Assembly: GCF_027912495.1 (NCBI RefSeq)
Contig: NZ_CP115463.1
Location: forward strand, 3,236,501-3,300,500
Direction of reading: 5' to 3'
DNA from: Caulobacter sp. NIBR1757
Lineage (GTDB): Bacteria > Pseudomonadota > Alphaproteobacteria > Caulobacterales > Caulobacteraceae
Length of the DNA: 64,000 bases
Program-made: the position numbers and the translations under genes
The notes under the pieces: generated by a model
Told to the model about the DNA's origin: nothing
The model's database searches: none
Seen by the model: the letters and a program-made list of their open reading frames with translations, nothing else
Shown here: positions 1 to 8,784 of the stretch, one piece after another
How positions within the stretch are numbered: the first letter of the stretch is position 1
Layout: each line of letters begins with the position of its first letter

Positions 1-573
1 GTCATCGGAGGCCGGGTCGGGCTGCTGGGCGGCGCCAAGCGTGCCGGGGTCGAGGGCGACCTCGCGGCCGCTGAACTGCGAGGCGGCCGGCGGGGTCGGG
101 ATGCGGTCGGGCGTGCCGCCCCACTCGCGAACGACGGAATAGGACCGCGGCGCGCTGTAGCCGTAGTTGGGTGTCCCGGCCAGCGGTGGCGGGCTGGGCG
201 GCGGCGGCAGGCTGGGCGGCGTCGGCTGCGGGCCAGCGGCGGCGGGCTGCGCGGCAGGCGCGGGCGCGTCGTAGAGACTGGTCGGCAGGCGCGACGGCTC
301 GGGCGCGCGTGAGGCCAGGACAGGCGGCGGTGCGGCAACGATGGCCGCCGGCGTGACCGGAGCGGCCCGCGGCGCGGCGGTGACCGGCTTGCCGGCCCAG
401 CTCAGGGTGCGGCCGCGATAGTCGGTCGGTTCGCGGAGAGCGGGAGGGACCGGGCTGGAAGCGGCAATGACGGCGGCCGGCGGTGATTGGCTGCGGCTCG
501 GGCCATAGCGGTCTTCGGCGGCCAGGGCGGCGCCGGGAAGACCGATCAACAGGAGGATGAGGCCAAGACGCAT
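1..573 (-). CDS. Secreted proline/alanine-rich protein, 3' end outside window
   Basis: The reading frame starts at the ATG complementary to 571-573 and stays open for 191 codons to the window edge, so the C-terminus is missing. The first ~19 residues form a clear Sec signal peptide (MRLGLILLLIGLPGAALA, then AEDRYG). The mature part is low complexity: Pro/Ala-rich stretches with a run of PPPPSPPP about two thirds along, then a more ordered segment (NYGYSAPRSYSVVREWGG). No enzymatic motif is visible. It is probably a periplasmic or envelope protein; the function is unknown. It lies downstream of the ABC permease gene on the same strand, with a gap of about 55 bases. Confidence 0.7.
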   Translation of the reverse strand, partial: MRLGLILLLIGLPGAALAAEDRYGPSRSQSPPAAVIAASSPVPPALREPTDYRGRTLSWAGKPVTAAPRAAPVTPAAIVAAPPPVLASRAPEPSRLPTSLYDAPAPAAQPAAAGPQPTPPSLPPPPSPPPLAGTPNYGYSAPRSYSVVREWGGTPDRIPTPPAASQFSGREVALDPGTLGAAQQPDPASDD

Positions 574-628
574 GGGGGACCGGAGATTTGCTTCCCGCCA
601 GTGTGCCCTGTTGCGGCTTAAGGGGCCC

Positions 629-1396
629 CTAACGCCCGCGCCACCAGGCGAGGATACGGCGCTCGAGGACGTCGACCGCCGCGTAGAGCAGCGCCGCCAT
701 GATCGCCAGGGTGAACAGGGCGGCGAACACCCGGGCGGTCTGCAGCCGGTTGGCCGACTCGATGATCCGCCAGGCCAGGCCCTGAGCCCCGCCCGAGCCG
801 GCCACGAACTCGGCGACCACCGCGCCGATGACGGCCAGGGCGGTGGCCACCTTGTGCCCCTCGACGAGGGCGGGGATGGCCGACGGCAGGCGCAGGCGGA
901 TGAGGCTCTGCCAACGATCGGCCCCGTAGAGGGCGAACAGGCGCTTGAGGTCGGGATCGGCGGCGCGCAGGCCGGTGGCAGCCCCCGAATAGATGGGGAA
1001 GAAGGCGACGATGGTAGCCAGCACGATGATGGCGCGCTCGGGGTGGTCGAGGCCGGTCCAGATCATCACCAACGGGGCGATGGCGATGACCGGGGTGACC
1101 TGGATGGTGACGGCGACCGGCTGGATGGCCTTTTCGATCAGGGGCGAGAGGCCGCCCAGCAGGGCCAGGGTGCAGGCGCAGACGCTGGCCACGGCCAGGG
1201 CGGTCAGGGCCATCGACAGGGTGGTCCAGGCGGCGGTGGCCAGGGCCGGCCAGTCCTGCATCAGGCTGGTCCAGACGGCGCTGGGCGCGGGCAGCAGGTA
1301 GACGGGCACGGCCAGGGCGCGGCAGGCGATCTCCCAGCCGGCCAGCAGGACAACGACGAGGGCCAGCGGGGCGAGGATGTCGATCAGGCGCTTCAT
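629..1396 (-). CDS. ABC transporter permease (SsuC/TauC/ThiX type)
   Basis: A 255-residue inner-membrane permease of the BPD_transp_1 family, with about six hydrophobic segments beginning with LAPLALVVVLLAGWEIACRAL. The cytoplasmic coupling loop is visible around residues 165-185 (the 'EAA' region, RAADPDLKRLFALYGADRWQ). I use the ATG at 1396, which overlaps the ATPase stop in an ATGA arrangement; an upstream in-frame start would lie wholly inside the ATPase gene. With the ATPase (1393-2124) and the lipoprotein binding protein (2702-3691) it forms a three-part importer. Family knowledge suggests an aromatic, sulfonate or vitamin-precursor substrate. The sequence does not settle which, and no TPP or FMN riboswitch is recognisable upstream. 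Confidence 0.88.
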   Translation of the reverse strand: MKRLIDILAPLALVVVLLAGWEIACRALAVPVYLLPAPSAVWTSLMQDWPALATAAWTTLSMALTALAVASVCACTLALLGGLSPLIEKAIQPVAVTIQVTPVIAIAPLVMIWTGLDHPERAIIVLATIVAFFPIYSGAATGLRAADPDLKRLFALYGADRWQSLIRLRLPSAIPALVEGHKVATALAVIGAVVAEFVAGSGGAQGLAWRIIESANRLQTARVFAALFTLAIMAALLYAAVDVLERRILAWWRGR

Positions 1397-2124
1397 GCGA
1401 CGCCCCCGGCCAGCAGGCGGGAGATGGCCTCGGCCGCCTGGCGGAAACCGGCGGTGGTGCGGAAGCCCTCGGGGCGCGGCATCGGGCCTTCGATAGCCAG
1501 CTGGCCGGCGATGCGGCCGGGGCCGGGCGTCATGACCACCACGCGAGAGGCCATGTAGACGGCCTCCTCGACATTGTGGGTGACGAACAGGATGGCGGGC
1601 TTGAACTCCGACCACAGGGCCAAGACATCGTCGGCCAGCCGCCGGCGGGTGATCTCGTCGAGGGCGGCGAAGGGCTCGTCGAGCAGCAGCAGGCGGGGCT
1701 TGGTCGCCAGAGCCCGGGCGAGCGAGACCCGCATGGCCATGCCGCCCGACAGCTGGGCGGGGCGTGTGTCCTCGGCGCCGGCCAGGCCGACCTTGGCCAG
1801 CCAGTCGGCGGCCAGGGCCCGGGCCTCCTTGCGCGGCATGCTGGCCAGTTCGAGCGGCAGAGCCACATTGCCGGCAGCGCTCAGCCAGGGGGCCAGGGTC
1901 GGGGCCTGGAAGACCAGGGCGGTTTCGCCGCGTTCCGTCGCCCGGGTCACCGTCCCCCGCGTCGGCGCCTCAAGGCCGGCCAGCAGCCGCATGGCGGTGG
2001 ACTTGCCGCAGCCGGAGGGCCCGACCAGGGCGACCACCTCGCCGGCCCCAAGCGTCAGATCGACCGGCCCCAGCGCCAGCCCACGGGCGTACTCGACCTC
2101 AACGGCTTTGAGGTCGGCGATCAT
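1393..2124 (-). CDS. ABC transporter ATP-binding protein (SsuB/TauB/ThiZ type)
   Basis: Nucleotide-binding subunit of the importer. Visible motifs in order are Walker A (GPSGCGKST), Q-loop (VFQAPTLAPWLS), the signature LSGGMAMRVSLARAL, Walker B (LLLLDEPFAALD) and the switch histidine in FVTHNVEEA. A start at 2139 (GGAGG directly abutting ATG) is also possible, but that ATG belongs to the terminal GGAGGATG of the inverted repeat at 2137-2322. I prefer the next ATG at 2124, giving MIADLKAVEVEYA. The stop overlaps the permease start by four bases, so translation is probably coupled. Promoter activity most likely comes from upstream of the binding-protein gene. Confidence 0.88.
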   Translation of the reverse strand: MIADLKAVEVEYARGLALGPVDLTLGAGEVVALVGPSGCGKSTAMRLLAGLEAPTRGTVTRATERGETALVFQAPTLAPWLSAAGNVALPLELASMPRKEARALAADWLAKVGLAGAEDTRPAQLSGGMAMRVSLARALATKPRLLLLDEPFAALDEITRRRLADDVLALWSEFKPAILFVTHNVEEAVYMASRVVVMTPGPGRIAGQLAIEGPMPRPEGFRTTAGFRQAAEAISRLLAGGVA

Positions 2125-2136
2125 TGTGCGGCCGCC

Positions 2137-2322
2137 CATCCTCCCACGTAGGCCGAAGGCCGTACGGGGGAGGGGGACCGCCGGCGAAGCCGGTGGTGGA
2201 GGGGGCGAGGGCCGTGCGCCAGCCTCTCAAGGCGCGACCAGCTCAATTCTGAGAGAGGGCTCTTCGTCACTCGCCCCCTCCACCGCTTCGCGGTCCCCCT
2301 CCCCCGTAAACGGGTGAGGATG
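2137..2322. repeat. Long intergenic inverted-repeat element, copy 1
   Basis: The left arm (about 2137-2209) and right arm (about 2270-2322) are near-complementary: CATCCTCCC-ACG...GGGGGAGGGGGACCGC...GGTGGTGGAGGGGGCGAG, mirrored by CTCGCCCCCTCCACCGC...GGTCCCCCTCCCCCGT...GAGGATG. A second copy lies at 59158-59354. The element contributes coding sequence: its right arm encodes the last residues of the DUF559 protein, and its left end carries GGAGGATG just ahead of the ATPase gene. It is probably a REP/BIME-like or MITE-like dispersed repeat; the family name is not known to me. Confidence 0.8.
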
Positions 2323-2692
2323 TGGAGCGTCGTCCCTCGGCAAGTTCGTGGGCGAGAAGGCGAAGACCGTCGGCGATTGCGTCCGGGTCGGCCAGGACCT
2401 CCGACGCAGCGATGCGCTGGACGGTCAACCCTTCGGCCCTGAGCCACGCATCGCGGCGCGCGTCGTGCGCCGCCTGCTCTTCAGTCCAGTGGCCCTGCCC
2501 GTCGATTTCCACAACCAGCTTGGCCTGCGGGCAGAAAAAATCGAGGATGTAGTGGCCCATCGGGTGTTGGCGTCTGAACGGCGGCTGTCCCTCCAGCCTG
2601 ACGCGAAGACGGGTCCACAGCCAGACCTCCGGCTTCGACATCTCCCGCCGAAGGGATCGCGCTCGTTTGCCTGCCAGGATGGTCGAGCGCAC
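2267..2692 (-). CDS. DUF559 (Vsr-like endonuclease fold) protein
   Basis: A 141-residue protein of the DUF559 family, which shares the very-short-patch-repair/restriction endonuclease fold. Recognisable parts are the N-terminal SKPEVWLWTRLR, then FRRQHPMGHYILDFFCPQAKLVVEIDG (the D...E-x-D catalytic-type strand) and the DARRDAWLRAEG helix. The start is a GTG at 2692, ten bases after the binding-protein stop. The last ~18 residues (about SSPVYGGGGPRSGGGGE) are encoded by the inverted repeat at 2137-2322, so the original C-terminus has been replaced. Its place inside an ABC importer operon suggests insertion together with the repeat rather than a role in transport. The physiological function of DUF559 proteins is unknown. 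Confidence 0.85.
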   Translation of the reverse strand: MRSTILAGKRARSLRREMSKPEVWLWTRLRVRLEGQPPFRRQHPMGHYILDFFCPQAKLVVEIDGQGHWTEEQAAHDARRDAWLRAEGLTVQRIAASEVLADPDAIADGLRLLAHELAEGRRSTSSPVYGGGGPRSGGGGE

Positions 2693-2701
2693 CGAACCCG
2701 C

Positions 2702-3691
2702 CTACTTCTTCAGGAACTCAAGCGTGTAGGCCTGCTTGAAATCCATATCCTTCGGATAGACGCCCTGCTCGCTGGTCACCTTGAAGAACTCCGCCCAGCG
2801 GGCGTCGCTCATGGCGCCGATGCCCAGGGTTTTCGCATCGCCGCTCTCGACGATGCCGTACTGGTTCATCACGTCACGGGCGTGGGCCAGCAGTTCCGGG
2901 GTCATTTCCGGATTGTCCTTGAGGATCAGGGCGTCGGTGGCGGCCGCGTCGCCGGCCAGATAGGCCTTCCAGCCGATCGCGCTGGCCTCGACGAAAGCGC
3001 GGACGGCGTCGGGATTGCGGGCGATCAGCTTGTCGGGGGCCAGCACCATGGTGGCGTAGCCGGGGTAGCCCTCGTCGGCCAGCAGGAAGACGGCCGGCTT
3101 CAGCCCGGCCTCCTTCTCGATCGTGTAGGGCTCGCTGGACAGATAGCCCTGCTGGATCGACCGCTTGTCGGCCAGGAAGGGCGCGGCGCTGTAGTTGTAG
3201 GCGCGGACCTGATCGTCGGTGAAACCGTACTTGGCCCGCAGCCAGACCCAGAAGGCCTCCTTCGAGGCGGCCGACAGCAGGATCGGCCGGCCCTTCATGT
3301 CGGCGATGCCCTTGATGCCCTGGTCCGGGTGAGCCATCAGGACCTGCGGATCCTTCTGCATGAAGGCGGCGACGGCCTTCACCGGCACCTTCTCCTTCAC
3401 CAGGTTGAGGGCGATGAAACTGTTCGAGCCCATGCCCAGCTCGATGGCCCCGGCGGCCAGCAGCTGGGGCACGTTGACGCCTGGGCCGCCCTGCTTGATC
3501 TCGACGCTGAGGCCGCGCCGGGCGTACTCGCCGCTGGCCAGGGCATGGTAGAAGCCGCCGTGCTCGGCCTGGGCCTTCCAGTCGGTGGCGAAGCGGATGC
3601 GGGTCTTGCCGGGCGGAGTTTCGGGAGCCTTGGAACAGGCCGCCGCGAGCGCCGCCATGCCACCGGCCAGAACCATTCGACGAGACGTCAT
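2702..3691 (-). CDS. ABC transporter substrate-binding lipoprotein (NMT1/THI5-like)
   Basis: A 329-residue periplasmic binding protein. The start at 3691 is chosen because a strong GGGAGGG ribosome-binding site precedes it and it begins a lipoprotein-type signal with twin arginines (MTSRRMVLAGG) and lipobox LAAAC, putting the lipidated Cys at residue 19. The mature protein opens with IRFATDWKAQAEHGGFYHAL and continues with GPGVNVPQLLAAGAIELGMG, typical of the NMT1/THI5-like fold (ThiY, RibY, SsuA). The ligand cannot be assigned; a pyrimidine, flavin or sulfonate-type compound is possible. It is the first gene of the importer operon 3691-629 and precedes the DUF559 gene by ten bases. Confidence 0.88.
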   Translation of the reverse strand: MTSRRMVLAGGMAALAAACSKAPETPPGKTRIRFATDWKAQAEHGGFYHALASGEYARRGLSVEIKQGGPGVNVPQLLAAGAIELGMGSNSFIALNLVKEKVPVKAVAAFMQKDPQVLMAHPDQGIKGIADMKGRPILLSAASKEAFWVWLRAKYGFTDDQVRAYNYSAAPFLADKRSIQQGYLSSEPYTIEKEAGLKPAVFLLADEGYPGYATMVLAPDKLIARNPDAVRAFVEASAIGWKAYLAGDAAATDALILKDNPEMTPELLAHARDVMNQYGIVESGDAKTLGIGAMSDARWAEFFKVTSEQGVYPKDMDFKQAYTLEFLKK

Positions 3692-4165
3692 GCCACCCTC
3701 CCACACATCGCTGGCGAAGGTAGGGCGACCGGCGTTCGTCGCCAAGGGGTTCAGGGAAATGGGAAGGCCAAAACGAGCAAGAGGGCGAAGCATCCGGTCG
3801 CCCGGCGGCCTCACCCTCTTACCCAGTCCCCCGAAGGGTTCTGGTGGCCGAGGGGTGGTGGCTGGCGTGGGGTCCGGATTGCTCCGGTCTTCAACCAACC
3901 GACCCCTGACCGGTCTCCGTGGGTCTCCCCTCGGTCCTAAAGTCTGGAGCCGTTCCGCTCGCCTGGCCTTCCGGTTTCCCGTCTCGCCCGCGCCGCGGTT
4001 CCTCTCGACAAGGGGAGGGTCTCACCACTCCCGGACGGCTGCAACAGCTTGAAAACGCTGGCCTGTGCACCGAGGTCGGATCAATTGGGGACCGCTTGTG
4101 GATAAGCGGGAACAGGTCATCGCGGGCCCTTACCCGGCAAGGGGCCTGAGGTTATCCACCGGTTT
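3692..4165. other. Intergenic region between the ABC operon and uup
   Basis: 474 bases without a convincing gene. It is the 5' region of the binding-protein gene and the 3' side of uup. Near 4097-4105 is a perfect DnaA-box-type nonamer (TGTGGATAA), and 47 bases on, at 4152-4160, a near match in the opposite orientation (TTATCCACC). I see no TPP or FMN riboswitch signature and no strong intrinsic terminator. Confidence 0.5.
4078..4110 (+). promoter_or_regulatory. DnaA-box-containing motif, copy 1 of 2
   Basis: GGATCAATTGGGGA is followed closely by CCGCTT-GTGGAT-AAGCGG, a six-base stem around a DnaA-type nonamer. About 27 of 34 positions recur at 13874-13907 between two divergent histidine kinase genes. 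Whether it acts as DNA (protein site) or RNA (hairpin) is not known. Confidence 0.35.
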
Positions 4166-5968
<1,803 letters not shown>

Positions 5969-6128
5969 GGGAGGGCTGCCTCCTAGCGGGCCGCGGCCCC
6001 AAGGTCGAGGGTCAACCGTCATAAGGGTGAAATCGATTCGCCATATGCATCGATCCGGGTCATGGTGCCGCCGCGTGGGTTCCCCCCTGAGGCGAGCCCA
6101 ATTTCCACCACGACGGACGGGGTCGGTG

Positions 6129-6428
6129 ATGGCGATAAAGCTGGTGCGGCTTGAAGACGAAGCCACGGTGACGGTGCTCGAGCCCCTGACGGCCGAGATC
6201 ATCGAGGCGTTGCGCTATTTCCGCGGCGCCTGTCACCGCAAGCAGATCATCGAATTCATCGAGATCGCCCACCGAAAGGCGGGACAGCATGTCGATGGCC
6301 TGTCGCGCGAGATTATCGCCGCCTTCGAACGCCACCTGGGCGAGGGCCGCGAAGACCCCCGTCCCTTCCGCCTGCCGCTGGGGCCCGACTCCCACCGCTG
6401 GGCGCTCGCCGACAGCGCCCGCGCTTAG
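6129..6428 (+). CDS. Small conserved-looking hypothetical protein
   Basis: A 99-residue protein beginning MAIKLVRLEDEATVTVLEPLT with a mixed alpha/beta composition, a central Cys-His (GACHRKQ) and a predicted helix IIEFIEIAHRKAG. No signal or membrane segment. Coding potential looks real (balanced composition, charged helices), but I do not recognise the family. Its stop codon (TAG at 6426-6428) lies exactly at the outer boundary of repeat element A, so the natural C-terminus may have been altered by that element. Confidence 0.6.
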   Translation: MAIKLVRLEDEATVTVLEPLTAEIIEALRYFRGACHRKQIIEFIEIAHRKAGQHVDGLSREIIAAFERHLGEGREDPRPFRLPLGPDSHRWALADSARA

Positions 6429-6676
6429 CGAAGCGGCAGACGATTATACCGGTTTCCGGCGCTGCAAGCACGATCGCATCCAGCAAGCCCTTGAATGGGC
6501 GTGATATTCCCGTGGCGCAACCGCTGTGAATGTTGGCGCCAGCGTTGACAGGACGTAGGCGCCAAGGCCGGGAATGTTGACAGGTTGGTGAGCCGGAATG
6601 CCAACGCCGCCCGTCCGAAGGCCGTGCAAGGCGCTTCGCCGCCCCTTTAGCAAGATGAATATGTCTAGACATATTG
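6426..6676 (-). repeat. ~250-bp palindrome/TATAAT element, copy A
   Basis: On the minus strand the element runs from the perfect 18-bp palindrome AATATGTCTAGACATATT (6658-6675) to GGTATAAT (6443-6450), five bases, then GCCGCTTCG (6429-6437) and a stop triplet. Copies B (19513-19780) and C (44277-44531) have the same ends in the same order with the same five-base spacing. Palindrome-to-TATAAT centre distances are 221, 233 and 222 bases. Interiors are largely different but share short CCTACG/CGTAGG words; A and C also share ACATTCCCGGCCT. Here the element sits between the 3' ends of two convergent genes, so the TATAAT would read antisense into the gene at 6129-6428. Confidence 0.75.
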
Positions 6677-6722
6677 CCCGGAGCCCAGCGGGCCGGCGTT
6701 TTCCGGGCCAAATCCGCTCCGA

Positions 6723-7079
6723 CTAGTCGCCGACCGGCTCGATCCCGCGCCCCTCTTTCGGGATCAGCATCTGGCAATCGAGCAGCTCGCGGGCGGCGTT
6801 CTCGTCATTGGCCTGGAAGCGGGCGCGCGAACCTTGCGTCGCCCTGGCCATCGCCGCTTCGACCTGCGGTGGCTTCATCCCGCCGTCACGACGCGCCGCA
6901 TCCATGGCGGCGAAGGCCCAGAATTCCGCATCGCTGCGGGCCAGTTTCGCGCCGGCGGAGCTGTTCTCGGCTTCGAGATCGGACCAGGCCATGGTCAGGC
7001 CGGCGCAGGCCAGCGCCCGCGGATAGGGCGGCGGCCCGTCCGTGCTCGCCAGCATCAAGCTCAAGGCGATGACGATCAT
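6723..7079 (-). CDS. Small secreted hypothetical protein
   Basis: A 118-residue protein with a short N-terminal hydrophobic segment (MIVIALSLMLAST) that could be a signal peptide. The rest is helical with two cysteines (in ALACAGLTMAW and LLDCQMLIPKEG) that could form a disulfide. No known motif. The stop lies about 50 bases from the palindromic end of element A, and the upstream neighbour is prfC on the same strand. Confidence 0.6.
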   Translation of the reverse strand: MIVIALSLMLASTDGPPPYPRALACAGLTMAWSDLEAENSSAGAKLARSDAEFWAFAAMDAARRDGGMKPPQVEAAMARATQGSRARFQANDENAARELLDCQMLIPKEGRGIEPVGD

Positions 7080-7151
7080 GCCGGGCCTCCCGAGGTTCCA
7101 TGAAGCCCGGGGGGCGGAAGGCCGTCAAGCGGCCAGCCGACATAGCGACGG

Positions 7152-8741
7152 TCAGCCGCGCTCCCGCGTGCGCTGGAAGCTGACCTTCGGATAGCGCTCG
7201 GCGACGTAGTTGATCTCCCAGGCCGACTTGGCGAGGAAGACCGGGCTGTTGTCGATGTCGCTGGCCATGGCCGTGCGGTGGGTGGAGCGGAAGTTCTCGA
7301 TGTCGGCGTCGGTCCCGCCCAGCCAGCGGGCCTCCGCGAACGGCGAGGCTTCGAAGATGACGTCCAGGGCGTATTCGTTGCCGAGCCGGTCGGCCATGAC
7401 CTCGAACTGCAACTGGCCGACGGCGCCGACCACGAAGTCGGAACCGAGCTCGGGCCGGAACAGCTGGGTGACACCCTCCTCGGCCAGGCCTTCGAGCGCC
7501 TTCTTCAGGTGCTTGGCCTTCAGCGGGTCCCGCACCCGCACCCGGCGCAGGATTTCCGGGGCGAAGTTGGGCAGGCCGGCAAAGCGCAGGGTTCCGGTTT
7601 CCGACAGGCTGTCGCCGACCCGCAGCACACCGTGGTTGGGAATGCCGATGACGTCGCCGGCGAAGGCCTCCTCGGCCAGCTCCCGGTCGGAGGCGAAGAA
7701 CATGATGGGCGCGTTGACGCTCATCTGCTTGCCGGTACCCTGCGACTTCAGCTTCATGCCGCGCTGGAACTTGCCGCTGGTCAGCCGGAAGAAGGCGATG
7801 CGGTCGCGGTGATTGGGGTCCATGTTGGCCTGGACCTTGAAGACGAAGCCCGACACCTCGGGATCGCCCGGCGAGACCTCAGACGTCTGGCCGCCCTTCT
7901 CGACCTTCACGGCCTTGGGCGGCGGGGCGAAGGCGCCCAGGGTGGCCAGCAGCTCATCGACGCCGAAATGGCGCAGGGCCGAGCCGAAGATCACCGGCGT
8001 CATGTGGCCTTCGAGGAAGGCTTCCGGATCGAACGGCTTGGAGGCTTCCTGCACCAGCATGGCCCCCTCCTCCGCCTCTTCCCGCTCGGCCGGGTCGAGG
8101 TAGCGGTCCACCGCATTGCCGTTCAGCGGCACGGCCGGATCATGCCCTTCGTCGCGATTGCGATTGTAGGGAATGAAGGTCTGGGCCCGCAGGTCGATCA
8201 TGCCCTTGAACCGTCCGCCCGATCCGGCCGGCCAGTAGAGCGGCGCGGGGTCGAGCTGCAGCTTGGTGGCGATCTCGTCGAGCAGGGCGAAGGGGTCCTG
8301 GGCCTCGCGGTCCATCTTGTTGATGAAGGTGACGATCGGGATGTCGCGCAGGCGGCAGACCTCGAACAGCTTCAAGGTCTGCGGCTCGATGCCCTTGGCG
8401 GCGTCCAGCACCATGACGGCGGCGTCGGCGGCGGTCAGGGTGCGGTAGGTGTCTTCCGAGAAGTCTTCGTGGCCCGGGGTGTCGAGCAGGTTGAACATCA
8501 GACCGTCGTGATCGAAGGTCATGACGCTGGCCGAGACGCTGATGCCGCGCTCGCGCTCGATCTTCATCCAGTCGGACCGGGTGCGGCGGTTCTCGCCACG
8601 GGCCCGCACCTGACCGGCTGCCCGGATCGCCCCACCGGCCAGCAGCAGGTTCTCGGTCAGGGTGGTCTTGCCGGCGTCAGGGTGGCTGATGATGGCGAAG
8701 GTGCGCCGGCGCGCGGCCTCGGCGGCGGGGGTATTGGACAT
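7152..8741 (-). CDS. prfC: Peptide chain release factor 3
   Basis: A 529-residue translational GTPase that recycles RF1/RF2 from the ribosome after termination. The GTPase motifs are all present: G1 SHPDAGKTTLTE, G3 DTPGHEDFSEDTYRTL, G4 NKMD. The RF3-specific domains II and III follow (GFVFKVQANMDPNHRDRIAF and FRPELGSDFVVGAVGQLQFEVM), and the length matches the family. I use the ATG at 8741 (MSNTPAAEAARRRTFAII); an open frame upstream adds a Pro/Arg-rich tail with no family character. Confidence 0.96.
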   Translation of the reverse strand: MSNTPAAEAARRRTFAIISHPDAGKTTLTENLLLAGGAIRAAGQVRARGENRRTRSDWMKIERERGISVSASVMTFDHDGLMFNLLDTPGHEDFSEDTYRTLTAADAAVMVLDAAKGIEPQTLKLFEVCRLRDIPIVTFINKMDREAQDPFALLDEIATKLQLDPAPLYWPAGSGGRFKGMIDLRAQTFIPYNRNRDEGHDPAVPLNGNAVDRYLDPAEREEAEEGAMLVQEASKPFDPEAFLEGHMTPVIFGSALRHFGVDELLATLGAFAPPPKAVKVEKGGQTSEVSPGDPEVSGFVFKVQANMDPNHRDRIAFFRLTSGKFQRGMKLKSQGTGKQMSVNAPIMFFASDRELAEEAFAGDVIGIPNHGVLRVGDSLSETGTLRFAGLPNFAPEILRRVRVRDPLKAKHLKKALEGLAEEGVTQLFRPELGSDFVVGAVGQLQFEVMADRLGNEYALDVIFEASPFAEARWLGGTDADIENFRSTHRTAMASDIDNSPVFLAKSAWEINYVAERYPKVSFQRTRERG

Positions 8742-8784
8742 GGGGCGGGCTGTAGCGGGCGGAGGCGGAAATGTCACGGGTCCC

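Noticed and set aside
4078..4160. Chromosomal replication origin because of DnaA boxes
   Set aside because: Only one perfect and one near box, no AT-rich unwinding region, and no hemE, dnaA or parAB context.
3692..4165. TPP or FMN riboswitch upstream of the ABC binding-protein gene
   Set aside because: Looked for the conserved core sequences on the minus strand and found none.
6313..6777. Open frame starting MSRHIH-like through element A
   Set aside because: The frame is not maintained in copies B and C; the MSRHIH string is just the translated palindrome.
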